A DNA stretch of 64,000 nt from Pomphorhynchus laevis (taxonomy: Eukaryota; Acanthocephala; Palaeacanthocephala; Echinorhynchida; Pomphorhynchidae). Positions 10,360 to 22,094 of this stretch are shown in pieces. Each line of letters begins with the position of its first letter. The first letter of the stretch is position 1. The DNA lies in contig WNNJ02001202.1 of NCBI GenBank assembly GCA_012934845.2, positions 37,910 through 101,909 on the forward strand, given 5' to 3'. A program made the position numbers and the translations under genes. The notes beneath the pieces are model-generated. The model was not told where the DNA came from, made no database searches, and saw nothing but the letters and a program-made list of their open reading frames with translations.

Positions 10360-11130
10360 AAGCTTAACCTTGCGGGGTCCACAAGAATCAGTCCGAGATT
10401 CCCTTCTATTCTCTCTTCTGATAGGCGATCTCTCTTCGTTTATCAAACCTTACTCCTTTAACGTCATGCAATACGCCGATGACATCCTCATCTATGCTCA
10501 TGTACCCGCCCATCACATACACGATATCGCAATTTCTGTCTCCAACTGTCTCTATTCTATCGACAAACGTTTCCATCTTCATCTCGTTCTAAACCCAGAG
10601 AGGTCAAAGTAATGTGGGTCATCCCCTTCAACTAACATATCTTTCCCCCTATATATTTTGATTCGATCATTCCCATAGTCCACAATATCACTTTCTTAGA
10701 ATTCCATTTCGATGATCACCTTTCCCTTAAACCCTTCGTCCGCGATAAGGTCCGCTCACCTAACATAATTCTCCGTGACATTTGCCGTATCAGCCCCCTT
10801 ATCGACTTCAGTTCTTATATGTCTCTTCTTCATCGCTTCTCTTTCCTAGTATCGATTAATGGCTCAGCCTTTTCGCCAATTCTCCAAAATTCACCATCCT
10901 ACTCCTACAACGCATCATCAACTCAACCATTCGAGTGTTCCTACGTCTCCGTCGCCATGAACGCATCCACATATATCGCACAACTCGCCTGGCCCACCAT
11001 CCACATCCACATACAACTCTGTCTTCTCGTAAATTTTCGTCTCATCGCTGTCTGCCCCCAACGTTCAACCTCCCATTCTTAGACGACACTCGCCCCACGT
11101 CTATCGCTGCGTTCCCGGAATTCCCACTTA
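10360..11130 (+). mobile_element. LINE-B reverse transcriptase fragment
   Basis: Plus-strand fragment matching LINE-B ORF2 from motif B onwards (a GDLSSFIKPYSFNVMQYADD block at 10,430-10,490) to near the C-terminus. It lacks the LINE-B 3' UTR and hairpin, and its frame is broken several times after 10,612. Confidence 0.8.
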
Positions 11131-11328
11131 CTCCTTAAAAAATTTTTGATTTCTAATAAACATACATTTGAGATATAATAACATACATTCCAGACAACCA
11201 TCCGCTTGACAATTATCGACAACCATCGACAACCATCGACGACATCCGCTCGCTACTTACAACTAACGACTTGCAGACTAACGGAGTTTAAACATTCTTG
11301 ATTATAACTAACTAATTAACATTTTATT

Positions 11329-13075
11329 ATGGCAAAGAGAAAGCTAACTAAAAATGTCGGCCAGCAACTCAAGTCCGTCAAGGAAGCTTACATCGAAAAG
11401 CAAATTGGATGCGACAACAAGAACTGCAATGTTTGGACTCACGTTGCCATTCCTTTCACTGACGAGGACAACGTTTTAAATCGGAATTTCCTCTGCGGCT
11501 TCTGTTGTGCTGCCCTCGTAGGTAAGCTAATGAAGAATGACCACTCAAACGGTGGAGACGTTCTGAACGCTAACAAAACAGATTTGTGCTCAATAAATAA
11601 ACTTGATATCTCTCAGTCGACTCAGACCGCTGTTATACATGGAACATCAACAAACGACAACATATCTACCAATCTATCGTCGTCATCCGTTTGCTTACTA
11701 ACTCTTTCGTCATCTATGAAACCCGTTCTTGAAACTTATCTCACACACACTCCTCCTTTAACTACGGATAAAACTTCCCATAATCTTCATCTTCCTAACA
11801 ATGCAAACAGTAAAGGCCTTCATCTCGTACCTCATTTTTCCTATTCATCCCCACATCTAAATAAGGCACAATCATGTGCCTTGTTTGGCATTTATTCCAA
11901 CGTCCTCATCACCCGCTTCGGAGTAGGGTTCAACTACGTTGTTCAAATGTTCTTCGCGGTCATTCTTTAACTATTCGAAGAAACAGAGTACAGAAATTGG
12001 GCGCGATGCAATTTGATAGAAGAATTGTTGAGCTGTGGAACAACCTTGATGCAGACACCGTTGGATGCAGTTCACTTAGTGCTTTTAAAAGAAGACTACG
12101 AATGGATCAAGCAATGTTTCGTGTTGCATTTCCTTATTTTAAAAACTAATTAATTTATTTACGAACTTATTGTGAGCCAGCTATTTGAGCTAATGCTCGT
12201 ATGTTGTTGAATGTATAATAATAATAATAAATACATCTCATACTTCTTTCTTCTCTTCACGTACTCCTTACTCTACCTCTACCGTATCACTTCTCAATAA
12301 TTTACATCCTTCTGTCAAAATTATCTCCAGTAACATCTCCGTTCAACCAATTTAACAATCCACTTCTGTCACACATGCTCCAACCGTATCACCTATCAAT
12401 AATTTACATCCTTCCGTCAAAATCATCTCCAGTAACATCTCCGATCAACCGATTCAACACTCCACTCCTGTCACACATGCTCCAAACTATCTAAAATCTT
12501 CACTTAGCACCCCTGTAATTCCCACGTTTAGCTGCTCTTCTGCCTCTACTGCTACCAGGTCTTTCCGTCCACCACTACGTAATCGTTTTCCTTCGCGCGA
12601 TCGATGCATTATCATATCTAATTTAAAGGTTTCCGAATCTGCTTCTCCTCAATGTCGCCTCGATGATGATGTATCTGCTTTCAGGTCTATCCTAGCAACC
12701 ATTCTTCCTGATAATAATCCATCCCTCTTCAATAATATCGCTCCTGTATCTTTGATCCGTTTAAACAAATCCACTAAATCCAATCATCTCAGTCCTCCAC
12801 TCCTAAAAATTGTTTTCCGACATAGTTCACATGCATCCTTGGTACTTTCCCAACGTTTTAAACTTCTTACCACTTCGTCTACTAGTCGTATCTTTCCTGA
12901 CCGCTCCCCTTCTGATATTGCCCAGCTCAATTTAGCTCGCATTGAGAAACATCGACGTGAAACAAACGGCGAGTCATCCTTATCTATACGTAAAATCAAC
13001 GGAAATTTTCACGTTGTACACACAAGGCCAAAAATTCGATGGCGTCCCATCTCTCCCCCTTGTCTTCTTCGCTAG
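11329..13075 (+). CDS. LINE-A ORF1 (PHD-like zinc finger), interrupted
   Basis: Starts with MAKRKLTKN at 11,329. An N-terminal zinc-finger region follows (IGCDNKNCNVWTHVA, then FLCGFCCAAL), the Cys/His spacing seen in PHD-type ORF1 proteins of CR1-like LINEs. A Ser/Thr/Pro-rich linker contains an in-frame 102-bp tandem duplication. The C-terminal part (RDRCIIISNL, DDDVSAFRSIL, PPLLKIVFRHSSHASLVLS) aligns with LINE-B ORF1. The reading is cut by a 380-bp LINE-C 3' end at 11,859-12,238, and small shifts are likely in the linker. The stop at 13,075 overlaps the ORF2 start. The protein would bind element RNA. Confidence 0.75.
11859..12238 (+). mobile_element. LINE-C 3' end inserted in LINE-A ORF1
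   Basis: Encodes the ORF2 tail (FDRRIVELWNNL, then FKRRLRMD) and a 3' UTR with a GAGC-TAAT-GCTC hairpin and an ATA microsatellite tail. ACATCT occurs just before it (11,853-11,858) and at its end (12,233-12,238): a likely 6-bp target-site duplication. Confidence 0.8.
12281..12484 (+). repeat. 102-bp tandem duplication in LINE-A ORF1
   Basis: Two adjacent 102-bp units (12,281-12,382 and 12,383-12,484), each with AATAATTTACATCCTT and ATCTCCAGTAACATCTCCG. The length is a multiple of three, so it would add 34 residues to the linker. Confidence 0.85.
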
Positions 13076-15916
13076 TCGATCTCGCTCCTAAGCATACTTT
13101 TCGTCTTAGTCTATTCAACACTCGCTCAATTCTTCATAAAGCTGATATGCTCCTTGATATCTATCGATATTCTCTGCATTACCGAATCCTGATATTGTGA
13201 CTCCGACGATCTTGCTATTCGTCGTCTATGTCGCTCTGGTTGTTCTTTAGTTGAATCAGCTCGTCCAATTGCCTCTCATACATCTACTGATTTTAACCAT
13301 GGCGGTATAGTTGCCATTGCTCGTCACCCAATGTCTTTACGTAAAATTAACGTTAACATCCGTTACACCTCGTTCGAATTACTCATATGCAGATTATCAA
13401 CTCCTTTCCCTCTGGAACTTGTGATTGTATACCGTCCAGGTTCAGTTGCCCCCTCACGTATCTTCTTTACCGAACTTGCAGATCTTATGTCTCACTGTTC
13501 CTTGTCTTATACTCCTTCTTTTGTTCTCGGGGACTTTAACATTCGTCTTGATCGCCCGGCTGACCCTGACTCTATCACTTTAACTAATCTTTTTTCTGAT
13601 TTTAACTATAAATTACTTTCAACAAGCCCAACTCATATTCTCGGCGGTGCTCTCGACATCATTGCTGTCCCTATCTGCTTCAATGACTATACTTCCTTGT
13701 CAATTACTGATCCCGGTTTGTCCGATCATTTCCTTGTCACTCTTACTCTTACTCGTCCCCATCCTCCGTCTCCGCCTCCACCAATATCCACACCAAGTCG
13801 ACCCTGGAAACTTCTCGATATCCCTATTCTCTGCACAGCCTTACTCAATTCTTCACTCTTTTCACTTCCTCTTAACTATCTCTCTCCCGATGATCTCTGC
13901 ATTCTGTTTGATTCTGAACTTATGTCTATTATAAATAAACTTCTGCCTAGTCGACTCCGACGCTCTCAGCGCTTGCGCCATGCTCCCTGGTTCGATTCTG
14001 ACTGTAGTCTTTCTAAGCGTCGACTCCGTCACTCTTTTCGTGTGTATAATCGTTTTCTTAAACGTTCTCCCAACTCACTCCCTCCAAATCTCCGTGATTC
14101 CTACTTTTCTCTACGCCGTTCACATCTTATTCTTATACGTACTAAACGTACTATCTTTTGGCGAAATCAACTCGAGTCATCTTCCAACTCTAAATCTCAT
14201 TAGAAAATCTTAAACTCAATTCTTTCACGATCATCTACTTCTTGTAATATAAATCCTGATGAATTTTCTTCTTATCTACAAACTAAGCTATCTAATTTAC
14301 TTTCCCTACTACCCGTAGCCGCCTTGTACCCACTCTTCTCTTTAGATACTTCCTTCCAGAACTATTTCACATTCTTCCCGTTTCGTCTGATGAAGTTTCT
14401 TCGGTTCTGCTGTCATTACCTAATAAAACCTCTCCTTCTGACCCAATTCCCACTCACTTGCTTAAAAATATCTGCTCCTTTATCTTACCCTTCATAACCA
14501 CATTGTTCAACTCGTCCATCCGTAGCCGTACATTTCCTTCCATCTGGAAATGCGCCACCGTCCTCTCATCAAAAAGCAATCTCTCGACTCCTCACTGCCA
14601 TTTTCGTACCGTATTTCACTTCTCCCAACCCTCTCTAAACTCTTTGAGCGTCTCGTTCTCAAGCAAGTTAATACATATCTCTTTTCCTCTAACTTGTTTC
14701 CTCCCTTCCAAGCCGCTTTTCGCTCTAATCACTCTACTGAAATTGCCTGTCTTAAAGTTTATAATGACTTACTCATCTCGCGCGATCATAAATTATGTAG
14801 TGTCATAGTTTCTCTTGATCTATCGTCTGCTTTTGACATCGTCGATCACTCGATTCTTCTACATCGCCTTCGTCATGATTATGGCTTCTCTTTACCCACT
14901 GTATCATGGTTTTCTTCATATCTGTCAAACCGTACATTTCGCGTCTATTCTAACTCTTCTCTCTCCCATCCTTCATCCATCCCGACCGGTGTTCCACAAG
15001 GCTCCGTATTAGGCCCTATGATTTTCTCTCTTCTCGGTGACTTGTCTTCGATTTCTCATAAATTTAACTTCCATGTTATGCAATATGCTGATGACATTCT
15101 CATCAATGCTCACAAACCTGCTTATCGTATTCATGATCTTAGTGTTTCTGTTTCCAGCTGTCTTGTCTCAATTTCCAATCATCTTTCTTCCCTTCGCCTT
15201 TCTCTGAATCCTGATAAATCTAAAATTATGTGGATCCTACCTCGAAGCTTAGGCGTAGAACCTCCTTCCGTATCATTAAATTCTACAATTCTTCCTATCG
15301 TTGATAATCTCGTTTTCCTAGGCTTCCATTTCGACAACCGACTTTCACTTAAACCTTTCGTTAGTGATAAAGTACGCTTATCTACCTTGATACTCCGCAA
15401 CCTCCGTCAAGTTCGTAGATTGATCGATTTCCCTTCTTGTATGACTCTCATATCTTCTCTTCTTTTCTCAATACTTGATTACTGTCTTAGTCTATTTTCC
15501 AACTCACCTAAATCCACTCTTCTTCCTTTACAACGCATCATCAACGCTGCCGTCCGAGTTCTCCTCCGTCTTCGTCGTTTTGATCATACATCCCACTATC
15601 TTGTTTCTCTTGATTGGCCTACCATTTATTGTCGTGTTCAAATTCGTCTTCTTATCATTGCTTTTCGCCTTATAACTTCTCATACCCCTTCATTTCTCAA
15701 CCTTCTTTTTCTCGACAATTCTCGTACTGTGTATTGTGCTCTGCGTTCCCGTAATTCCCTTCTTTTACATGTCCCAATCTACTCTACCTCTTTTGGCTTC
15801 CGCTCCTTCGTTGTGGCTGCTCCTCTCTTGTAGAATCAACTGCCTATTCATATCCGCCAATCAACATCTATGCCGTACTTCAAACGCCAAATCCAATTCT
15901 TTTTCAACAATTAACT
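13039..15916 (+). CDS. LINE-A ORF2: endonuclease and reverse transcriptase, broken
   Basis: The probable start ATG at 13,039 overlaps the end of ORF1 by 37 bp and gives MASHLSPL, then FRLSLFNTRSIL (endonuclease start). The frame is lost near 13,140-13,330 and is open again at 13,331-14,203 with VIVYRPGS, VLGDFNIRLDRP and GLSDHFLVTL. A stop at 14,201-14,203 and further shifts to about 14,550 follow. Reverse transcriptase motifs are then clear: LDLSSAFDIVDHSIL (A), GVPQGSVLGPMIF (B), VMQYADDILINAH (C). An in-frame TAG at 15,834 replaces a Trp codon (the same place reads WNQLP in LINE-B), and the natural end is near 15,916. At least four breaks: a dead copy. Confidence 0.85.
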
Positions 15917-16024
15917 AATTACCTGTGATCTTTGATGTTCTTTTTTTGTTTGTTAGTGGTCATGTAAGCGTACATTTTGCACGCATTTGCCACGTTAAAT
16001 AAATTATTGTATTATTATTATTAC

Positions 16025-16250
16025 TCCACCTTCCAAATTACTCTAACAACTACGGTATCCGATATTTTCTTGTAGCCGCTCCCCTCCCCTTAAATTAGCT
16101 CCCTCTCAACATCCGCTGCACTCCCTCCTTTATCACATTCAAATACCTCCTTCGTCCTCACCTCAACACATGATTTAGACTTTTTTCTTCTTCGTAGTAA
16201 TGTAAGCGTGCGCCTTCACGCATTTGTCACGTAAAAATAAATCTATTTTT
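16025..16250 (+). mobile_element. LINE-B 3' end fragment
   Basis: Matches the last ~50 codons of LINE-B ORF2 (NNYGIR-like block) and its 3' UTR with the GCGTG...CACGC hairpin and AATAAATCT end. It abuts the microsatellite tail of LINE-A directly, so it probably inserted at that tail. Confidence 0.8.
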
Positions 16251-16269
16251 ATGATATATAAATTTTAAA

Positions 16270-16500
16270 ATGTAAAATCAAGTACAGTGTCCAGTACTTT
16301 TGACGATTTCTTCCATTCAACAGTTTATATTTGTTGATATTCAATGATCGAGGTTGATTGTTTGAAGTTTATCGAATTCCATCATTTTTTAATTATGTAT
16401 ATAATCATAATTTTATTGCAGTTTTCTTAAGAATAATCCGTCGACTGGTCAAAACTAACGGATGTTTACGTAAATTGCGACTCGGGCGAACAATGACGAC
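16270..16500 (+). repeat. dispersed repeat Rb, second copy
   Basis: Shares AAATCAAGTA, CAATGATCGAGG-like, TATCGAATTCCA and CCGTCGA blocks with 6,765-6,954. No terminal repeats seen. Confidence 0.5.
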
Positions 16501-16559
16501 ATTTTTTAAAATTAAGTAACTCGTGCAATGCTATTCATGTTTAGAAATTCCTTAAAAAT

Positions 16560-16800
16560 TTCAAATAAACGAACCGATTTTACGAACGATCTGAGCGAAC
16601 GGCCTGAACGGAGGGTCTAAACGGACGGTCTGAAGAAACGGTCTCAACGAACGGTATGAACGAACGGACTGAACGAACAGAATGAACGAGCGGACTGAAC
16701 AAACAGACTGAACGAACGGACTGAACAAACGAACTGAACATACGGATGGAACAAACGGATGGAACGAATGAACGAACAATATATACGAATGGACTGACCA
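16560..16800. repeat. short tandem repeat, GAACGAACGGACT type
   Basis: About 20 degenerate units of 12-13 bp. The open frames on its minus strand are repeat artefacts. Confidence 0.9.
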
Positions 16801-16834
16801 TTCACACTTAACTCTACTGCTAAATTATATTAGT

Positions 16835-16886
16835 GATCCAAGCGCGACGTTCGCACACATTTGCCACTTAAAAATAAATTTATTAA
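16835..16886 (+). mobile_element. LINE-A/B 3' terminal shard
   Basis: CCAAGCGCGACGTTCGCAC then ACATTTGCCAC and AATAAATTTATT: a degenerate copy of the shared LINE-A/B terminal hairpin, ~50 bp. Confidence 0.5.
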
Positions 16887-17810
16887 AAATTAAAAAAAAT
16901 TATCTATCTATTTATTTAGCACGATTTAAACCATGAATACATAAACATATTATGTAAAGATGATTATGGATATCATACGGCAACACTAGTTTAGGTAACC
17001 CTTTAGATCAAATAAATATATTTTTATATACACCAGTTTATGTATTTTCATGTTATTGGTATCATATTTACAAAACGTGGGTTGAGGGTATGAAAATTTG
17101 AAATTAAGAAATCAATAAAAAATAACATTATAATACACATGTGGCTACATCACACTAAAATACCATTAACACTGAAGTTCATCATATTTTTAAGATTAAT
17201 TTATAATCTTATAAAAATATTAAATTATATGTTATAATTATTATATTATATGCTAAATCTCAGAAAAAGTAAAAAATGTAATATTATGTTCATGAAAATT
17301 CACCTTTATTTTTATTATTATCAATGGACAACGAAGTGAGCAGCAAGGCTTATTACAAGTTGCGTCACTATCAGAAAAAGACTGTAATTATAAATATATA
17401 ATTAAATTATATATTTATATATTATGTTCTAAATTATTATCTATAATTTAGAACATAATATAAATAACATATAAATCAATTTGGGTGATATAGGTTTAAA
17501 AATATAAATTGGAAATTGAACGAAGAATAGTTTAATATTTATTATTAATGTTTCAACAGCACATAAAAGCATGGCTTAATTGGCTGGTTCACTGCAGAAA
17601 AAAAAGAAAATATAATAAAAGTATCACAAATACGGAAAAGCAGCTTTCCCCATGCCTATTCCACAGAGATACAACTCGCCGATCAAATTGGACAGCTCGT
17701 GATTTTATTATTTTTTCACGTCGCAGGGTTAAACCATGGCCTCGGAGGATATTGGATGATCGCAAATGAAGACAATCTCAAAGTGGATGATCCAAATCAT
17801 TAAGAATTTG
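16887..17810. other. AT-rich stretch, no gene seen
   Basis: Strongly AT-rich with local inverted repeats (for example around 17,400-17,460). The open frame at 17,548-17,769 resembles nothing I know. Confidence 0.5.
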
Positions 17811-19205
17811 CTAGACCATACTCATATCGATGTACCGGCGGGTCCACGTGACAGTCTCAAGTCTAAGTGCTTTTAATCGATCAGGGTACGACAAAAATTT
17901 CAGTTGCGGTGCTAGCTTGGTAGCTCTATGAAGTACCCTCTCTGAACTAATATGTTCTTTTGAATTTTGGGGATACACACACGGCGCAGCATATAGAAGA
18001 CGGCTCAACACATGAGCAAAGATTAGCGGACGTAGGGCAAATTGATTGAGTGCAATGAAAGTGCATCGAAGTTGACCGATTATCCCAAACGCATTTGAAC
18101 AAGCATGTTCAGTATGTGTGACGGTACTCAAATCACTGTTTATCCACACTCCCAAGTCCTTATATTTGTTCACTCGTTCTATATCACTGCTTTGAAAGCT
18201 ATAATTAGCTAAAGATTGAGCATTTCCGCCACATACACGTAAATGTTTGCATTTTGATATATTCACAATCAACCTATTGAGCAGAGCCCAATTTTCGACT
18301 TCATCGATATCCCGTTGCGGTTTAACTATATCATTGGGTGAACGAATTGCCCGCCAGATTTTCAAATCGTCTGCATATAAAAGCATCCGAGAATCAATAA
18401 ATTCCGGGAGATCGTTGATGTAGACACTAAATAACAATGGACCCAATACTGAACCTTGAGGCACCCCTATATTACATGGCCGCGAAGAAGAGTAAAAATT
18501 ATCTACATGCACACAATAACTACGATTGCTTAAAAACGATTCAATCCATCTAACAAGCAAAAATGGAATGCCACTTTTCTCTAGTTTATTTAGGAGGAAT
18601 CTATGGTCTACTCTGTCAAATGCCTTAGAGAAATCGAAGAATATGATGTCAGTAGCAATTGATACGGCTTTATTAGCTGACCAATCAAGATGGGCAGCGA
18701 GTAGATTAGTAACTGTCGAATAACCCTTACGGAAACCATGTTGCTCAGAAGCTATTACATTATTCTCACTATAAAACTTGACCATATAAACATGTATAAT
18801 TCGCTCTAACATTCTACAACATAAGCAAGTAATACTTACTGGTCTATAATTGTCTACTGAAGATCTATCACCCTTTTTGAAGATGGGGTGAATGATCGAT
18901 TGTTTCCACTCTTTTGGAAGATTCGTATCAATAATAGATTGTCGAAATATGTTACAAAGTGGTGTATATATTGAGTCTGCTATTCGACGAAGATATATCG
19001 AAGGTAACAAATCAGCACCTTTGGAGTTTGTCTATTTAAGACGATGCAGTTCAGCTAAAACTTTATCGGGAGTTATCAAATTAGCTATGTATAAACTAGG
19101 ATATGAAACACTAGCACCTCTTATCGTCTCACTGTTCTGGATAGGTTCAGAATACTCGTTTGTAGTCTCTTTGTCCAAGTAAAAATGCCTTGAGAACATA
19201 TCAGC
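17811..19205 (-). mobile_element. LINE-C-type reverse transcriptase fragment
   Basis: On the minus strand, about 400 residues are open from 19,010 to 17,811: FKKGDRSSVDNYRPVS, FFDFSKAFDRVDHRFLL (motif A), GVPQGSVLGPLLF (motif B), MLLYADDLKIWR (motif C), then KYKDLGVWINSDLS. Upstream sequence to about 19,205 continues the protein but holds a stop (before TNSKGADLLP). The copy is cut at both ends: no endonuclease and no ORF2 terminus or 3' UTR. It is related to, but clearly different from, the 7.4-9.9 kb copy. Confidence 0.85.
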
Positions 19206-19485
19206 AAGGTTTATAATTGTTATTGTTTGAAGGTATTTTACCCATTACCAAAATGTGTACTAGACAAAATGTGTCCAAAATTATGTGTTTAATGAATAAC
19301 GGCCATTTTGGTAAATTTTTAGTTTCCGGTTAAGTACTATAATCTTTAAAATTCCAAACTTGTAACTGCCAGGGCTGAACAAAACATACACGATTGGAAA
19401 ATATTATCCAAATATTGTTTTTCTGAAAGGATTTTATTTATAATTTTTTAAATGTTGCTTTAATAAACAGATTTATTTATTTAAT
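19206..19485. other. unassigned sequence between LINE fragments
   Basis: AT-rich; contains nothing I can name. Confidence 0.4.
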
Positions 19486-20035
19486 GTGGCAAATGCGTAC
19501 AAGCTGTACGCTTACAAGTCCACAAACAAAAATGAAAAAGTCAAGCAGATAAATTGTTAAAATGGGATCGGATTTGTCGTTTGAAGCACGGCAAGGAAGT
19601 TGATTGGCGTATATGAATGGGCAGATGATTCCACGATAGAGGAGCAGCTACCAGGAAGGAGCGGAATCCAAAAGAGGTAGAGTAGTTTGGGACATGTAAA
19701 AGAAGGGAATTACAGGAACGCAAAGAACAGTAAACAGGACGAGAATCATCAAGAAAATGAAGTTTGAGAAATGAAGGGGTATGAAAAGTTACAAGGCGGA
19801 AAGCAATTTTAAGACGAATTTGAACACGGCAATAAATGGTAAGAGAATCGAAAGAAGCAAGATAGTAAGATGTATGATCAAAACGACAAAGACGGAGTAG
19901 AATTTGGACGGATGCGTTGACGATGCGTTGTAGGGGAATACGAATGGATTTAGGTGAGCTGGAAAATAGACTAAGACAGTAATCAAGTCTCGAGAATAAG
20001 AGAGAAGATATAAGAGTCGTACAAAAACGAAAATC
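19486..20035 (-). mobile_element. LINE-A 3' fragment
   Basis: Minus-strand LINE-A: the 3' UTR with the terminal hairpin in the form GCGTAC-AGCTT-GTACGC, and the ORF2 C-terminus (FGFRSFLVAAPLSWNHLP, Trp codon intact here). It stops at about 20,035, where a SINE follows. Confidence 0.8.
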
Positions 20036-20039
20036 GATT

Positions 20040-20283
20040 TATCTGGAGCAGCCAGCCTAGTGGATGTAGCGTTGAATCGCGATACAGACGTCCTTAGTTC
20101 AAATCCGATCAGTATCAATGTACGGCGAAAGCAGATAATAAGGGTCGAAACGTGAAATGTAGGTATGGGTCAGCAGCTGATGAGACCCACCCAGACTGAT
20201 TAGTAGCGTCCTGCTGTATCAAAAATAAGATCAATACCTGTGAGGATAATATCGTGCCACAATCGGAAAAATTTCAGCTCACA
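20040..20283 (+). mobile_element. tRNA-derived SINE
   Basis: The head looks like a tRNA: CCAGCCTAGTGGATGTAGCG (A-box-like, about 20,053-20,072) and AGTTCAAATCC (a good B box) at 20,097-20,107, about 42 bp apart as in tRNA genes. The body carries GGGTCGAAAC and CTGATGAGACCC, which can pair. It sits between two LINE-A pieces. 3' tail and target duplication not resolved. Confidence 0.55.
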
Positions 20284-20284
20284 G

Positions 20285-21310
20285 ATGCAATCAAGTACAA
20301 TTTAAGAAATTGATAAAACAAACGAAAAGTGTTACGGAGTCGACGCTTAGAAAGACTACAGTCGAAATTAAACCAGGGAACACGGCGCAAGGGATGAAAA
20401 CGTCGAGGTCGACTAAACAGAATATGATTGAGGATAGGCGTAAGTTCATAATCAAACAGAATGCATAGATCATTGAGAGTAAGATGGTTTATTAGAAGTG
20501 AGAAGAGTTAAGAATTGAGTAAGACTGTACAGAGAATAGGGATATTGAGAAATTTCTAGAGTTGACTTTAGAGTCGCTAATGTTGGAGGATAATGTGGAT
20601 GGGACGAGTAAGAGTGACAGGGAAATGATCGGACAAACCAGGACTAGGAACTGTCAATGAGGTATATGCATTGGACCAGTTGGGAACATCAATAATGTCG
20701 AGAGCTCTTCGGAGAATATGAGTGGGTTTGTTGAAAGTAATTTATAGTTAAAATCATAAAAAATGTTAGTTATAGCGAAGAGTCAGAGTCAGCGATCAAG
20801 ACGAATATTAAATCACTGTGAACAAATAGAGTATAAGACAATGAACAGTGAGAAAGAAGAATTGCAAGCTTGCTCAAGAACATACGTGAGGTTAGCTGAA
20901 ACTGGAAGGTATACAATCACATGTTTGAGATGGAAAGGACTTGATAATCAGTATATGAGCAATTCGAACGAGTGGAACGGATATTCGCATTAATTTTACG
21001 TCGAGACGTTGGGTGATGAGCAATGGCAACAATACCACCATAGATAGAAGTAGTAGCTGTTGAAGAGACAATTGAACGAGCTTATGGAACTATAGAACCA
21101 CCAGAGCGACATAGACGACGAATAGCAAGATCGTCGTAGTCAGAGTGCCAGCATTTGGTAATGCAGAGCATATCGATAGATGATTGATCGAATATATCAA
21201 GGAGCAGATCAGTTTTATGAAAAATGAATCGATTGTTCAAAATCTAAGACGAAAAGTATGTTCAGGAGCGAGATCGACTAGCAAAGAAGACGGGTAGAGA
21301 GGCGGATTGA
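20285..21310 (-). mobile_element. LINE-A endonuclease-region fragment
   Basis: Minus-strand LINE-A ORF2 from the endonuclease start to the linker before the reverse transcriptase (matching about 13,090-14,060). With the 3' fragment at 19,486-20,035 it lacks the middle of the reverse transcriptase, so this is either one copy with an internal deletion that now holds the SINE, or two copies. Frames are badly broken. Confidence 0.7.
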
Positions 21311-22094
21311 ATATTTTATAAATTAATCTTAAAAAACCAAGATAATTTTCAATTTTAACAGTATGTCAGCATGTGGTAGACACAGGTTCGTGGTAATAAC
21401 ACAAATATTTTACAAAATTTTAAAATCGAAAATTGTAAATAAAATTTTAATCAAAAATTATAATTGTAAATTGTAAATTGTAAATGATCAAAATTGTAAA
21501 TAAATAACGTTTTCTTGAAAATAAAAATTGATTTTCTATTAGAGTATTTAGTCAGAAAAGTAATTACTCGAGTAGTAACATCACCTACGAATGCACATAG
21601 AATTTGCATGGATATACGATGTACACCGATGGAGATTAAGTTTTTAAATTTATTTTTTAATTTTAATTTTTCATACTTCAATTAAATATTTGTAAAAATT
21701 AATGCCAATAAAATGAAAATACATTAAGTGAGGTATATAAAAGATAAAAATGACATTGAGTGCCGATCATTCAAGATCAGTACTTCTGGTTCCTTAACGT
21801 ATTCAAAAGCCTCACCACGAACTATTGAACTATTGATTCACATTTATACATTTGGTTACATTTATGCGAAGATAATTTGCATGCGTCCACTTATAAATTA
21901 TGCCAATGTCAGACTGTTACCATTTAGCATCTGCTATTGTTCTTATTCGACGACATACCTTCAAATTATTTGCATATAGTAACGAAACTGAAGTTAAGAA
22001 GCTTGTTATTTTATTAGCATTTGATTTGAATAACCACGAACCTAAGAATGAACAACCATTAATTTGTATATAATGTCTTAATTAATAGCTATAT
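21311..22094. other. AT-rich stretch, no gene seen
   Basis: Low-complexity runs at 21,410-21,500. No supportable coding region. Confidence 0.45.

Larger units (their letters stand above)
11190..16024 (+). mobile_element. LINE-A copy, near full length (CR1/L2-like)
   Basis: 5' UTR with short GACAACCATC-type repeats, ORF1, ORF2, and a 3' UTR ending in the AAGCGT...ACGCATTTGCCACGT hairpin and a TATT microsatellite tail (15,998-16,024). A microsatellite tail instead of poly(A) fits CR1/L2-type LINEs. The exact 5' end was not defined. Confidence 0.85.

Noticed and set aside
16561-16801. Two overlapping minus-strand frames with repeated Val/Ser/Phe patterns
   Set aside because: Artefacts of the short tandem repeat.
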